A stretch of 64,000 nt of DNA from Archegozetes longisetosus (Eukaryota; Arthropoda; Arachnida; Sarcoptiformes; Trhypochthoniidae). The notes beneath the pieces were generated by a model. It saw nothing but the letters and a program-made list of their open reading frames with translations, ran no database searches and was not told where the DNA came from. Position numbers and translations under genes: made by a program. Where the stretch lies: positions 248,001 through 312,000 of the forward strand of contig JAEMBT020000001.1 of assembly GCA_018873245.2 (NCBI GenBank), in the 5' to 3' direction. This document shows positions 25,353 through 37,432 of the stretch, piece after piece. The number at the start of each line of letters is the position of its first letter. Position 1 is the stretch's first letter.

Positions 25353-28300
25353 TCATATTGTTTTATAATCTATAAATTGGGTCATTGGATATGAACGAAC
25401 AGGACTCAACTGTGATTGATTAGAGTGAGGACCAGTCCATTCTTGCTTCGATTGTTCGGTACCTTCAAGTGCTGGCTTTGCCGATTCTGTCGGATAATTA
25501 CTATTAGTATTCAGTCTCGAAGCTCTGTTATGTAAACATTGTAATGGCTGTGATGATGCATTAGTAGATAAGTTTATTAGTCGTGTGAATTGAAGCGCTA
25601 TTTCACTGCCGATTCTCGCATTATTTTCGATAAGTGCAATATTTGCAGTTAGAGTACGGCCACCGCTAATTTCATTGACTCTTTTCAAAACAAAAGGCGT
25701 CACATCTTTGCCAATAACATTTTTGTCCCTGTTTATCGAAAAATGGTTTAAATAAAGATATCATCTCTCTCTCTCACTTTGAGCAGTATAATAGAATTTT
25801 TATTGTATTTTTTACTTGGCTTCTTTCAACGCATCAGTGATAGCATTGTTCACTATATCGCCTAATGCTTTGTCTCTCTCCGGAATCGGAACCGCAATCA
25901 AAATTCCTGATTCTAAACCAAGTTTTTTGTGCTCTGATATCATTAGTGCTGCTTCTTCTGCTGTCTTGACGTTGTAACCAATTTTACAACCACTGACACG
26001 AGTGAAGAAAGAAGGAAATTGGACATTACCATCAATGTCTTCCTCACCATTAAAGACGACAACACATACGCCTTCTGTTTCGAGCACTTCCAAAGTTTTT
26101 TCTATATCGAGTATAGACTTGACTCCGGCAGAGACTATCGTTATAGGAGTTCGACCCAATTCTGTTAGATCTGCACTTATATCTAAACTTAATTCTCCTC
26201 CGCGATGAACACCACCGATACCTCCGGTCGCGAATATTTGGATACCAGATCGATAAGCAATCAAAGAAGTAGCGCTCACTGTTGTTCCACCCGACAACTT
26301 ATTAGCCATTATTACTGGAAGATCACGACGAGATACTTTGAATAATCTTCGGCCTCCGCCACTTTTATTGTCATTTTCTAATAAAGTGTACATCAAAGAA
26401 ATGCATTCATCAACACTTTAATTGAATATTGATTTTGAAAACAGTCCTAATTGTTGAATGCAGTAATACTATGCGTGCATATTAAGTACTTCTATTCAAA
26501 CAAACCGATTCTAAGACTAGCATTATGAATACTTGCATTTGAGAACTTGCTCATTATTGACAGAAACTAATTTGTTAACTCAATGTCAATGCATTTAACT
26601 TTTGAAGAACCAGACTACAATTTTAGGCTTGCAATTATGTAAGAAATAAAGGAGTGCGTCACTATTTCTTAGTAATAATCGATACGAAAACTTAGACGCG
26701 AAAAATGCAGCACAATTTTCCAATAAAAAGGTGCACACATTCGAAGTAGAGGAGCGTATTTCACACTCACACCCGCGGGTCTGTTCGGGTACCTGCAAGT
26801 TTAGAGCGGATGTGAGTGCGAGTTTGAAAAATTTATCCTTTCTCAACCGCATCAAGTTCTAATGGCATTTTACAACTGTTTAGCACGAACCTTCCCAATA
26901 AATCGGATTATTAGTAAAGAAGTGAAAACGCGTGCCAATAGTTAGGATTTAAGCTTATTTTCAAATAAAACCTCTCTCTACAATTATTAGAAGAGAATAA
27001 ATAAACCATAGGGAATTGTGCAATAAATATCACAGTGATTTAAACCGGTTTTTATTAGCTTTCATAGGGATTAGTATATTTTGAAATCAAATTTTACAAA
27101 AAAAAAATTAACAAAATTATATTCATGAAGAGTATATAAATAGAGTTATTGTTTATTATGCCATGATGTCGACATATGAGGCTATAGTATTTTTAATAGT
27201 AAATTTTGAAGATTCTCAGGTTTAAAAATGAATAATAATGATGAAAAAATTAATTGTGGCACAGAAGGTGTTGACAATAAGAAACAAAAGAAAACTGATA
27301 ATTTTTCAGTTATAATGAAGTAGAATTCACTTCTGTGATGAAAAGTACTTCAAATTTAAAATGGTCGATTATAATTTTTAATTGTGGCTATTTGCGGGCG
27401 GGCCGGTGCGGTGTGAACAATTTCAAAGATGCGCACCCCTAAATAGAAGTATGCAGTTTCTAAAAATACTGTCCTGAACTTATCTTAAAATAACTAATAA
27501 ATAGATTGGAGTCATATATTTGTAGATTTAAGCAACAAGTAAAATATTTAAATTAATGTTACACTTGGAATTAATGCCATACTTAAAGATTATATGATGA
27601 GCTCTTCCCATCAATATTACAAATCTTATGAAAGTTATAGACTTCAGCTTATTTAAATTTTTAGAGATCGCTATTTCATGAATATGAACATTGATCTAGT
27701 TTTGATATAACCTTTATCTTTATGAGCATAAACTCAAAGTACATCTGAGCTGAGCTGCTCTTATAGACCTACATAGGGATCAATACTGCTCATGCACTTA
27801 AATCGTTACCTAATCACTAAATTAGACTACCTACAAGCAAAAATTATATCAATTTTTATAATGAAAATAACTAAGAAATATTCAAATATAACCAATCAAA
27901 TTTAAAAAGCTGTCTGGCATTTGTTACATCGTCTCAATTGAACTGAGCTTGAAGCTCGAGTTTACGAGCTAACTGATAGTTAAAGCTGAGCTTGAAGCGC
28001 AGCTTAAGTCTACATTTATAAGTACTTAAGTTCAAGTAATTTACAACTGAATCAAACATTAACCTCAAGCCTTATTGACACTAAAATAAAAAGTTAATTA
28101 TGCATTTCTTAATGAGTTAGTTGACTTCGAATATAATCGTATTGAAGTCAAGCCTTATGATATTCGGTCAACCAGTTAGTTCTCGATTTATAATCCGTTG
28201 ACTGCAATAAATAAGTGGTCGATAACTTATCGACTAACTTGATAATACAAGCCTACTATTTCTGTGATAGTATTCGATTATGACTCTTGCCAACTTCGCC

Positions 28301-30822
28301 CAAAACTTTAAAAAACATATTATTTCAGTAGATGATTAATAATTGATAATTGAAAAAATCAAGCAATTCTTAGATAATCATCATTGAAATAAAAATAGAT
28401 GGAAAAGATTAAATCCCTCATAAATTATTCAGTGGCTTTGTATAATGATTTCTGACATTACAATATCCTTATCTATAGCAGTTTCAAATTTTAAGTTAGC
28501 AAAAAAGTATATAACCTACACTATGCGGAAACCTCTGTCATTGACGGATTATATTACATTCTTATCATGTAATATGATATTTGTGTGTATTTTTAAACAG
28601 ATGATTAGCTTGGATCTAATGGTAAGACAGTGAGAAATGGATCTAAAGTGAATATTCAATTACTGAAGTGGTCATTGGCCACTTTTCAGTACCCAAGGTA
28701 TGCAAACTCGGACCCACAGATCGTACAAATTTCAACGATATCATGCTTAAGCCGATGAACCATGTAAATATTGAGTTATAGAGTGTGGAACATACGTACA
28801 GACAGACAAATAGATAACTAAAATAACTATTGCATGCATAGCACATCTGCCACTTTAGAACTAAAGAACTACAGATCGTACAAGCTTGAGAGTAGTATCA
28901 CGGGAATCAGAATTACCAGTGGGATCGAGTTAGGCTATTCTCATGCTCAAGGGTAGCCAGTGGCCACTACAGTAAACAAAAACCTATTTCAATATTCATA
29001 ATCTCTTTAAAATAAAAAAATTCACTTTGCAATATTCAGATATTGAAATTGATGTTCTGAAATTTGCAGGCTCCTCAGCTAGTATAAAATAAATATATTA
29101 AATTAGGAATAAGACCCATCTTTACATAACTCAGTCATATTATATGCGCTGGTAATTTGATATTTATTTATAATTAGGGTATTGTGTTTCAATTAAAATA
29201 GCTCAAAAATAAGCTTTTCAGCTCCAAAGTGGTCAGTGGTCATCTTCGGTTACGAAAATATACTAACTACAAATTTTAAGATACACTAAATTGAATACCG
29301 TCTGTTCGACGCCAGTACCACCTCTAGAATTGAAGTTATAGAGTGGTCAAATAAATCGAATGCTTAAGTCATATAGAAATTCAAATTTTATTTCTAGTCA
29401 TACTTTAACAAGAACTCTACGAAATTGAGTTTGTTCCTGATCTGAATGTTATTAAAGTGTTTTTCTAATTCAAAATTCAATTGATTCAAACATGATATCC
29501 TAAGAAATGTTTGATCGAATATCCGATTTGGGTCATAATTCATTGAATTGAGTATGTTTTTAGACTCGTATGACGTGACACTTTCTTTGAATAAGGGCTG
29601 GAACAACAATAAAGTTATCATTGGATCAAAATCAATACTAAAGTAGTATTACATCAATATTGAGGAAACGTCGATGTTCTCATAGATCTCTGGATTTATT
29701 TGTCGAGTAAGAATGAACTGATGCGAGCAATTTTGTAACAAATCCTTATAAAACTAAAACTACAACTAAAACCGTTTATTCAAATTAGGTTCGTATCTAT
29801 GAGTTGACACTTCACTATAGACAAAAATACTGCTCTATAACTAATGCCTAATATTCAAATTATCTATATAGAATTGACTTAAAACAAGCTGCCCAAGGGT
29901 TTAATATACCTCTAATGTCGAAAACATGTCCTGTGTGTTAGTTTGAGTCAATTTACAGTTTAATTCTGATATTTCTTATTTAAGGTATTACATTGTTAAT
30001 GTGCCAAAGTCAAGCTTATTTGCAAATTGTCGCATACAATCAGACTGAAATAGATTACTAGTACCAACTCATCTGATTTGCTTCTTAAATAAGTCGATTG
30101 ATCTATTCATTCAACAATATATAAAACTGCAAACCATCAATACGAGGCACAGTAAAGTCAGCAAAAATGATATCTTTGCTGCAAATAAAAGCTCATGTTC
30201 AGTCACAAAATTAAGATAAAATGTGAAGCTTTCGCATCTGTTAGTAGAGCTTTTCCGAGGATAAAATGTTTATAATTTGGCAAAATTATGAAATTATTTA
30301 AAAGTAAGCCAAACTTTTTGGTGGGTTTATGGTCAATATCAACTAAGAGCAATTCAATCGATACGACTGTAATTAGAATTGTTGTATAGTTTTGTAAATC
30401 GCTCAGTAACGTTTTACAAACCAAATTAATTAATCAAAATAAATTAACAGTTAAATAGTTATACCGTTTGCTAAAAATTGTAATTCTTTATGATTCATTC
30501 CGACAATTATCTTTCCATTAATTACTCCAATAGTGGCTGGAATCACACCACAATCACGAACTATTTTCTCGACATTAATTGCAGTCCTGTTTTACAGTGT
30601 TACCATAACATAAAACAATATAATCACGCAGTTTCAGTAAACATTGATTATATGCAAATGAAAAAACGAAAAAAAACAGTTTCAAATTATGAATAAAAGT
30701 GATGATAAATAGTAAACTGACTGTAAGTTGAAGGGGAATGGCATTCCATGAGTTATTATCGTTGACTCGAGAGCCACAATAGGCTTACGTTCAAAGAGTG
30801 CTGACTTGATCTCATCACTCAT
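25353..30822 (-). CDS. psuG: Pseudouridine-5'-phosphate glycosidase (4 exons)
   Basis: Homologue of PsuG, which reversibly splits pseudouridine 5'-phosphate into uracil and ribose 5-phosphate in the breakdown of pseudouridine from RNA. Exons are 30722-30822, 30465-30586, 25816-26377 and 25353-25728; phases fit throughout and give about 386 residues. Family motifs, in order, are [90 protein letters not shown] and [18 protein letters not shown]. Introns are 135, 4087 and 87 bp. The start chosen is Met at 30822 ([13 protein letters not shown]); an in-frame ATG at 30867, or an upstream exon spliced at a CTTCAG acceptor, is also possible. The C-terminal 65 residues after the conserved core are low-complexity and may be the linker to the kinase exon at 25260-25319 rather than a true terminus. 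Vertebrates lack this enzyme. Confidence 0.9.
26749..27442. mobile_element. Non-autonomous hAT-like element in the PsuG intron
   Basis: Two GC-rich blocks frame about 690 bp of AT-rich DNA. The left block (26749-26825) has AGAGGAGCG, CCCGCGGGT and TTCGGGTACC. The right block (27397-27442), read in reverse complement, has TAGGGGTGCGCATC, CACACCGCACC and GGCCCGCCCGC. The blocks are loosely inverted, and this style of (A/C)CCGCGGGT and GGGGTGCGC ends is common in hAT relics. The left block also holds an internal hairpin (CACTCACACCCGC pairing with GCGGATGTGAGTG). GAAGTA occurs just outside both ends but is not cleanly placed as a target duplication. There is no transposase frame. Confidence 0.4.
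27443..28664. other. Rest of the 4.1 kb PsuG intron (left part)
   Basis: AT-rich intron sequence. Near 27.74-27.98 kb there are clusters of GAGCTGAGCT, GAGCTTGAAGCTCGAG and GCTGAGCTTGAAGC, short palindromic GAGCTC-like motifs that look like the edges of another decayed inverted-repeat element. Nothing coding was seen. Confidence 0.4.
28665..28812 (+). repeat. Dispersed repeat, copy 1
   Basis: This copy begins AAGTGGTCATTGGCCAC, contains CGGACCCACAGATCGTAC and TTGAGTTATAGAGTGTGG, and ends CATACGTACAGACAGACA. The CAGACAGACA tail after a GC-richer body resembles the 3' end of arthropod RTE-type LINEs or their SINEs. It lies inside the PsuG intron with two related copies nearby. Confidence 0.5.
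28869..28971 (-). repeat. Dispersed repeat, copy 2 (inverted)
   Basis: Read on the minus strand, this copy runs GTAGTGGCCACTGGCTACCC, CTAACTCGATCCCACTGG and finally GTACGATCTGTAG. It parallels copy 1 (GTGGTCATTGGCCAC, CAAACTCGGACCCAC, GATCGTAC) at about the same spacing, so it is a divergent inverted copy. Confidence 0.4.
29226..29351 (+). repeat. Dispersed repeat, copy 3
   Basis: This copy starts AAGTGGTCAGTGGTCATC and ends GAAGTTATAGAGTGGTC, matching both the start and the AGTTATAGAGTG block of copy 1 at a similar separation. The middle is diverged and the CAGACAGA tail is absent. Confidence 0.45.
29352..30464. other. Rest of the 4.1 kb PsuG intron (right part)
   Basis: Plain AT-rich intron sequence up to the donor of PsuG exon 2 (exon ends AACG, then GTATAAC on the minus strand). 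No repeat, RNA gene or coding stretch was recognised. Confidence 0.5.
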
Positions 30823-31422
30823 TGCGATTGCATCTGAAGAGCAAATCCCAAAAAGAGCATTTGTCATACCTTTTGATTAATGCTTCAATCAATTGTCTTA
30901 CCATTAAATTGGGACAATTGTCTCGAATTCTTCATTCGAGTTGAACTGCTTTTAGGAAGTGATAAACTTTTCAGTTCTCTTCTAAAGAATAACAATTGTT
31001 TTCTATTATTTTTAAAATAAAAGTTTAATAACTTTTTGTTCATAACAACTAAGCGATGCATTTTATGTTCACTTAAACTGAAATTAGTTTTAAGACAATA
31101 GTTTGACTGAAGTTGAATTTTTTTAAAAATGCTTTTATTGAAAAACTTTAACTTTTCATTTAATTTAAATTAAATTCTAGTCAAAACAAATGAGATAGGA
31201 AATGGTTATTAGAGAAACTTAAGCACTTTATTGTCATGACTACAGCATATCATGAGGTCTCTCAAGTATTTGGCAGTCATCCCTATTCCCTTTAAACCCA
31301 AAGTCTAAACTTAGTCTTATCATTAGATTAGCGCCAAATTTGGTTCAAACGTACTGCAAACAAAATCAATCAGCAAATAAATTTGATAATTCATTTTTTT
31401 GAATTAATTCAATTTAAATTCT

Positions 31423-31428
31423 TTTATT
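31423..31428 (-). terminator. Polyadenylation signal of DCAF13
   Basis: AATAAA on the minus strand, about 34 bp beyond the DCAF13 stop codon. It is well placed to end this transcript before the PsuG gene, whose coding start is about 600 bp further on. Confidence 0.6.
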
Positions 31429-31461
31429 GATTTCAAAATTTCAAAAAACAAAATTAGAGAT

Positions 31462-33901
31462 CTATTGGTCTTCGCGCACAATATTTTTAGTTCGTTCTGA
31501 AGTAAAAGGAATAGTTCCGGGTTTGCTGTGAAGTCTTCTATTGGCCTCCCTATCGATGAAAGGTTTAAAATTAATGCAAAATTAAGACATAAATATAAAC
31601 TTATATTAGTGTTAAAAAATTCATACTTTCTCTTTCCTGATTCAATCATAAGTCTCTTTTCCTTTTGTGAATGATAGATATGTTTTGGTACGTGTCTGTG
31701 CCGAGCGATTCGTTTGATCTCAGGATGATTTCCAAACTTTTCTTTCAGTTTTTCTTGATATCTAAATGCACAATTTTCTCTGAATGATTTCTAGAAGCAA
31801 AAAATCAAAAATTCTAGTTAACAAACTGTTTTTAAACTTTTAACACATGAATAAGCATCTTCATATGTAGGCGTTCAAAATATATAGTTTTGCTCATCAC
31901 AACAAAGATAATGATCTCGATTATAATTATTTTTACAGTAATTTTAAAATCACACTCAAATTTAATTTGAAAATTTGCTTATTTTCTGATAATCTATCGA
32001 AAATCTCAAGTCAAATTTAGCATTTTTTAATTTCAGATAAGGCCTAAGTTTTTAAGTAACTATCAAAATTGAAGATTCGCAAAACTCATTCATCAACTTA
32101 TGTCGAAAATAAAAAATTTAATATCTATGTCGCAACTAAAACGACTGAATTTGATAAGATATATTAGTTATAGCGAAGATACATCTAATTTTGTTGCCTC
32201 ATTCAGAATTGATGAATATTTACGATTTAAATAGATGAGGCTCTTTACAACACAAACATGTTTGATATTAAAAATCGAAATTGCATTCATCTATTATGTT
32301 ATATACGCATGTAATATAATTTGCATTTGGGCTCAGCGACAAATAGAACAAAAATAGTAAAACTTAATAACTTGTATTTGTTTAGGAAAACTAGCACAAA
32401 ATGATATAAATTAAATATTCAATACTAAAGCCCTAGTTCAGTTATTTGTTGGCATTTTGTGTGCCATAAAGAATACCCAATAGTGCACTGCGATTTTATA
32501 ATAAATTTTATTATGTTATGTTTGACACATTCTTTATAGAGATTTGCTCTGTCAGAATAAAAGTACGTGTGAAGTGAATATAAAATCTGAATTCCTCTGA
32601 GACTTATTGTTAATATAGAAAAGCAATGAATGAGGAGCAAATCTTTATTATGCGGACTCCTTCAACTCTATATATCTAATAATACATACAACTCCTAATT
32701 TTTCAGACGCATTTGCTTTCCAGATCCTTATATCCATTTCATCAGAACTAGAGATGATATATTTACTGTCTGCTGACCATAAAACGCCTGTAAGCCTTTG
32801 CATTCTCTTCGTGTGATACACCTCACGACTTCTACCTTTGTCTGTTTCAAATATGCGTATTGTTTTGTCATAACTACCACTAACAAACTCTTTTCCAGTA
32901 GGCGAATAGTCAATCGATATAACGGCCGAAACGTGATCTTTATGCACCTGAATCGGAACTTTTAAGTTCCGCATATCAAATGTGTATAAGTCACTATCTT
33001 CATTAGCAGCCGTAAAAACAAAAGCTTCCATTGGATTCCATGAAATAGAATTAGTCCTCATTGAAAGAACAACTTTTCTCAGTGGATCAGATTTGCGTGT
33101 ATCATATAATATAATACTTCTATCACTGGCAGAACCCACGCAGATATCGGTTTCGATCGAATTGAATTTAATACAATTAACACTATCGACACACCATTGG
33201 TATGTACGCAAAGGCTGTGTTCGTGTCTCTTCCCAAAGATCTACTTTATCTCCACAAGTGATAAGTAATGGTTTAGTTCTATGATTGTCCATTCCTAGAA
33301 TAATGCTTTTGGCTATTATTGTATTGATTGGCTCGTCAAAATTTGAATCATTATTCGATTCCATGAAATAGTTATCATTATTAAGACAATCAAAACTCCA
33401 TTGTTTGATATTTTGCGAGTCATCGACTGAGAAGAAATATTGACCATGAATTGGAGCACAAATATTACGAACAATACTGTTGTGAGCATTAATCGTTTGA
33501 ATGCATTTTCGATCAGATAAATTCCATAACTTGATCTGTCCGTTACAGGCTCCCGAGATTATGACGGACAACTTGTTTGGGTGTTTACTCATTGTTTGGA
33601 CACTGTCTGAATGACCGTCAAGCGAACCAATAAACGGTTTGGCAAATATCTTGTCCATCTTTACGGCATTCAGTGCTCTTTGATATTCCCGACCCGTTTC
33701 AAAAGGGTGTAATTGTGGACAATAATTACGTTGTACTACATTTAACACAATTTTTCGTCAATATTATTATAACTGAATATTTAAATGTTTTTAATAAATG
33801 AAATAGTAATATAATTAATAAAATGATATACCTTTATGAATATCGTGTTTTGTTTCTCTCAAATATTCGCGAGAACTACGACTTAATACTTTAACTTTCA
33901 T
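31462..33901 (-). CDS. DCAF13: DCAF13 / Sof1-like WD40 protein (4 exons)
   Basis: Nucleolar WD40 protein of the Sof1/DCAF13 family. In yeast and human it belongs to the small-subunit processome needed for 18S rRNA maturation, and in animals it is also a Cul4-DDB1 substrate adaptor. Exons are 33832-33901, 32690-33735, 31627-31790 and 31462-31549, giving about 455 residues, close to the 445 of human. Exon 1 encodes MKVKVLSRSSREYLRETK, the conserved family N-terminus. Exon 2 carries the WD40 propeller (LDGHSDSV, GACNGQIKLWNL, MRTNSISWNPMEAFVFTAANED, YSPTGKEFVSGSYDKTIRIF, DEMDIRIWKANASEKLGV). Exons 3-4 encode the diagnostic Sof1 C-terminus (HPEIKRIARHRHVPKHIY, NRRLHSKPGTIPF). Introns are 96, 899 and 77 bp. 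The gene looks intact. Confidence 0.95.
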
Positions 33902-35240
33902 TGTTTTAATAGTAAACCACTTAGACAAGATGCAATTCAATTTTTTAAATGACTGAACAAACCATTAATTTAATTAAATCAAAACAAATCATACGTTCAG
34001 TTCATACGATCGAATGAGTGTTGAAAACGTGCAAAAAGTAAATAACAGAAATTTCAATTATTTCTATCATTTGAAACTATTTTATGTTGAATGTATACCA
34101 AAATTATCAGAATTGCTACAACAAAAAGTACATAATTGATCGGAGGCATTACATTAAGCCCAAAACATGTGTTCTTTAGCATAGTTTAGGCTCAATTTAT
34201 TTTTAGATCTTCCTACTAATTGACGAAAGTTATACATAAACGAAGTCCTATACCAAATAATAACTCAATTTTTCGCTCAAAATTCAATGAATGTGTTTAT
34301 TCTCATAGATACTAGACTTTGAGTGATTTTCAGTTAACCACTAGTAGAAGTGATTCATTTGTTTAATTAAAAACGAAGAAACAGACTGAAAATTTGATAG
34401 AGTACATTGATAAATAAAAAGGACATCATTTATTTTCATGAACTTTTGGTCAACATAGATAAGCATTCAATTGATTCCTATATTAGATTATGAGTCAGTT
34501 CTGACTCAAAAATTTATTGAAATAATCCCCTCATTAAGACGTAAGAAATTGAACAAAATATTAAAGTAAGCGATAACTGAATTGTTGCTTATTTTTGTGT
34601 AAATATTTATGCACTGAATCAATCGTTACACTCATTTATTATGAAATTAATTTAAGACAACAAATAATAAGTAAACGATCTAAAAATAATCGAGTTTAAC
34701 GTCAAATCAATTAAACTTTGAAATGAGTTGATCTGAAACATCATTATTGATATGTGTTTGTGATGTGAATGTCTCGAAGGCATCCGCTCTGTGGTGGCCA
34801 ATCATTAATCGCTGCCTTAAGTTGCCTCATATTAATAAATTGAACGGACTTTTGTGTGTGTGATGAGACCGGAGCTCTGCTATCATTACTCGCACTTATT
34901 TTTAATGATATAATTCTATGTTTAAAGGCGTTTCGGTTGTCTTCTAATTGTGGGAATTTAGAACTGGTTCTCACAGGAAGTGTCGCCCATTCTTCTCATT
35001 ATTGATAACAAACATAACAATACATTAGATTTCATTTTCTTTTTAGGCTTTGAGCCACAAACAAACTAAAAACTGAAATGCAGGACAATTTCATATAACA
35101 AAAATTTGAAATTTTATTAAATTGTGTTGTTGTTTGTGAATCGAATTTATTTTAATTAATCAAAATACGAACAGATACTCATTTACTGAAAGTAGTGTCG
35201 AGAAATTGTTTTAAAATTAATGATAAATATTAGATGAGTA
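33902..35240. promoter_or_regulatory. Divergent intergenic region DCAF13 / cytohesin
   Basis: This 1.34 kb region lies between the divergent start codons of DCAF13 (minus) and cytohesin (plus), so it should hold both promoters. A GC-richer patch at about 34780-34990, ending in GGAAGTGTCGCC, is the best candidate for cytohesin promoter or 5' untranslated sequence. TTTCTTTTTAG at about 35036-35046 could be an acceptor for a 5' untranslated exon ahead of the start codon. No TATA box was assigned. Confidence 0.4.
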
Positions 35241-36548
35241 ATGATGTCTTCGGTGACGATCACAATGAGAAATACTTCGAGCTCTTCATCGAACAGTCCA
35301 TTTATTAATAGTTCTTTGATAAGAAATAATTATAACAACTCGTCAACAAATGGCTCAATGAACGAAATGATGTCTTCATTCCATTTGACAGATTTGACAC
35401 CAGAAGAACAACAATTATTAACAGATATTAGGAGAAGAAAAGCAGAGCTTTTGGCAGAAATACAACAATTAAAAGATGAGATTTCAAGTGTTACTCAGGA
35501 AATGTCTAAATTAGAAGTTAATGACGAAACAAAAGTGAACACCAGAACAAAGCAGGTATCGATCGGTAAAAAGAGGTTTAATATGGACCCGAAAAAAGGT
35601 ATCGAATACTTGATCGCAAATTCATTGTTGGCAAATACTCCCGAAGACGTGGCACAGTTTCTGTTAAAAGGCGAAGGACTTAATAAGACTGCGATTGGAG
35701 TCTATTTGGGAGAAAAGATTGACTTTAATCTGAAAGTATTGGACGCTTTCATTGAGTTACATGACTTCACAAACCTAATTCTAGTTCAAGCGTTGCGTCA
35801 ATTTTTGTGGTCATTTCGACTGCCAGGAGAGGCCCAGAAAATCGATCGAATGATGGAAAAGTTCGCGGCCCGTTATTGCCAACAAAATCCTGGAGTGTTT
35901 AGTAATACTGACACGTGTTATGTCCTCAGCTTTTCTATTATTATGCTGAACACAGCACTTCACAACCCCTCTGTCAAAGACAGACCCACTATTGAAAAGT
36001 TTATTTCGATGAATCGTGGCATTAATAACGGCGGAGATCTGCCCAAAGAATTGTTACAAAGTTTGTACGATAGCATAAAACAAGAGCCTTTCAAAATACC
36101 AGAAGACGATGGAAATGATTTGATGCACACCTTCTTCAATCCTGATAGAGAGGGATGGCTTTGGAAACAAGGAGGAAGATACAAAAGTTGGAAAAGAAGA
36201 TGGTTTATACTCAATGATAAATGTTTATACTATTTTGAATATACAACTGATAAAGAACCACGAGGAATCATACCATTAGAGAACGTCCAGGTCAGAGAAG
36301 TCAACGAAAGAGGTTCCAAACAGTTCTGTTTTGAACTCTACTCAGCCGCCGGTCATGGAGAGGTCATCAAAGCCTGTAAAACAGATGCTGACGGAAAAGT
36401 GATCGAAGGTCGACACACTGTTTATCGTATGTCTGCCGCAACTGCCGAAGAAAAAGATGAATGGGTTAAAGGAATTAGGACTAGTATTAGTCACAATCCA
36501 TTCTATGATATGTTAGCCGCTCGTAAGAAGAAAGCCCAACATCACTGA
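35241..36548 (+). CDS. CYTH: Cytohesin-type Arf guanine nucleotide exchange factor
   Basis: Cytosolic exchange factor that loads GTP onto Arf GTPases at membranes rich in phosphoinositides (Drosophila steppke, vertebrate CYTH1-4). The 435 residues lie in one exon. A Ser/Asn-rich N-terminal extension (1-48) is followed by a coiled coil at 53-92 ([20 protein letters not shown]) and the Sec7 domain at about 113-297, with [14 protein letters not shown] carrying the catalytic glutamate finger at Glu197. The PH domain is at about 303-420 ([39 protein letters not shown]), followed by a basic tail ending KKKAQHH. Human cytohesins have about 400 residues without the Ser-rich extension. The PH loop carries two glycines (GGR), the form that in vertebrates favours PIP3 over PIP2. 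The start is the first Met after an upstream in-frame stop at 35235. It converges with SDHA. Confidence 0.95.
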   Translation: MMSSVTITMRNTSSSSSNSPFINSSLIRNNYNNSSTNGSMNEMMSSFHLTDLTPEEQQLLTDIRRRKAELLAEIQQLKDEISSVTQEMSKLEVNDETKVNTRTKQVSIGKKRFNMDPKKGIEYLIANSLLANTPEDVAQFLLKGEGLNKTAIGVYLGEKIDFNLKVLDAFIELHDFTNLILVQALRQFLWSFRLPGEAQKIDRMMEKFAARYCQQNPGVFSNTDTCYVLSFSIIMLNTALHNPSVKDRPTIEKFISMNRGINNGGDLPKELLQSLYDSIKQEPFKIPEDDGNDLMHTFFNPDREGWLWKQGGRYKSWKRRWFILNDKCLYYFEYTTDKEPRGIIPLENVQVREVNERGSKQFCFELYSAAGHGEVIKACKTDADGKVIEGRHTVYRMSAATAEEKDEWVKGIRTSISHNPFYDMLAARKKKAQHH

Positions 36549-37432
36549 AGACTAAGTCATCTCTAATTTTGATTTAATGTCCAAATTATTATATTATAGT
36601 TTTTCCTTAATTATTATTTCCTTTTTATTTAAAATCAATATTTACAAGTATTGGCTCATAATTATACATGAAATGTTAAATTTTTCAAAAATTGTCATTT
36701 CCATGGTATAATTATGAGTCAATGGCACATCTTTTATAAGTTATATAGACATAGTTTGAATTCTATGCAAACTAAATGCACTAATAAGTGGTTTACCAAT
36801 CATAGATACCACCATTATCATTGTTATAATATATTAGTCATATTTACATAATATATCAGATAACTGACGTCATTTTTTTATTTGAATGTCGCAAAATTAT
36901 TTTAAAATAGATAATTAAGAGAGATGAGGTTCCGTTTATCCAAAGTTGTTAAACAACTGTATGAGGATTCGTTCAAAAATGATTTATTGTATTTGATTGT
37001 TTGAAATTTTGATGGGCGGCACATAATCAACTTGAACTTCAATCAATTCTAAGGTTAATCTATTCTCTGATAACTGATTGTCTAAACTTAATTTATTTGA
37101 TGAATTTCCAAATCCATTTTGAAACCCAAGTGCACTACACATATGTATAGTTTGTATAATTTTGATTGAGAAATCGAGTACAATTCGCACATTTCATGAA
37201 AAGATCGCATAAATCTGGTCAGCAATACGTTATTTAATGTAACTCAAAATACTAAATTAGTTTAAATTACTAATATTTACATTTAAGTACGTAAAACCTA
37301 TAAATTCGAGATAAAATTGTATTTCTGTGCCTTTAATATTATCATAATTCGTAATTAAATATTGACTATTTATTCCGATTACATTATCTAATGTCATAAA
37401 TTATACTTAAATGATAATATTTTTATAAGCAC
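36549..37432. other. Convergent intergenic region cytohesin / SDHA
   Basis: The two stop codons face each other across 884 bp of AT-rich DNA that must contain both 3' untranslated regions. SDHA has a well-placed AATAAA (separate entry); no canonical AATAAA was found close after the cytohesin stop. Nothing else was recognised. Confidence 0.5.
37369..37374 (-). terminator. Polyadenylation signal of SDHA
   Basis: AATAAA on the minus strand about 59 bp beyond the SDHA stop codon. Confidence 0.6.
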
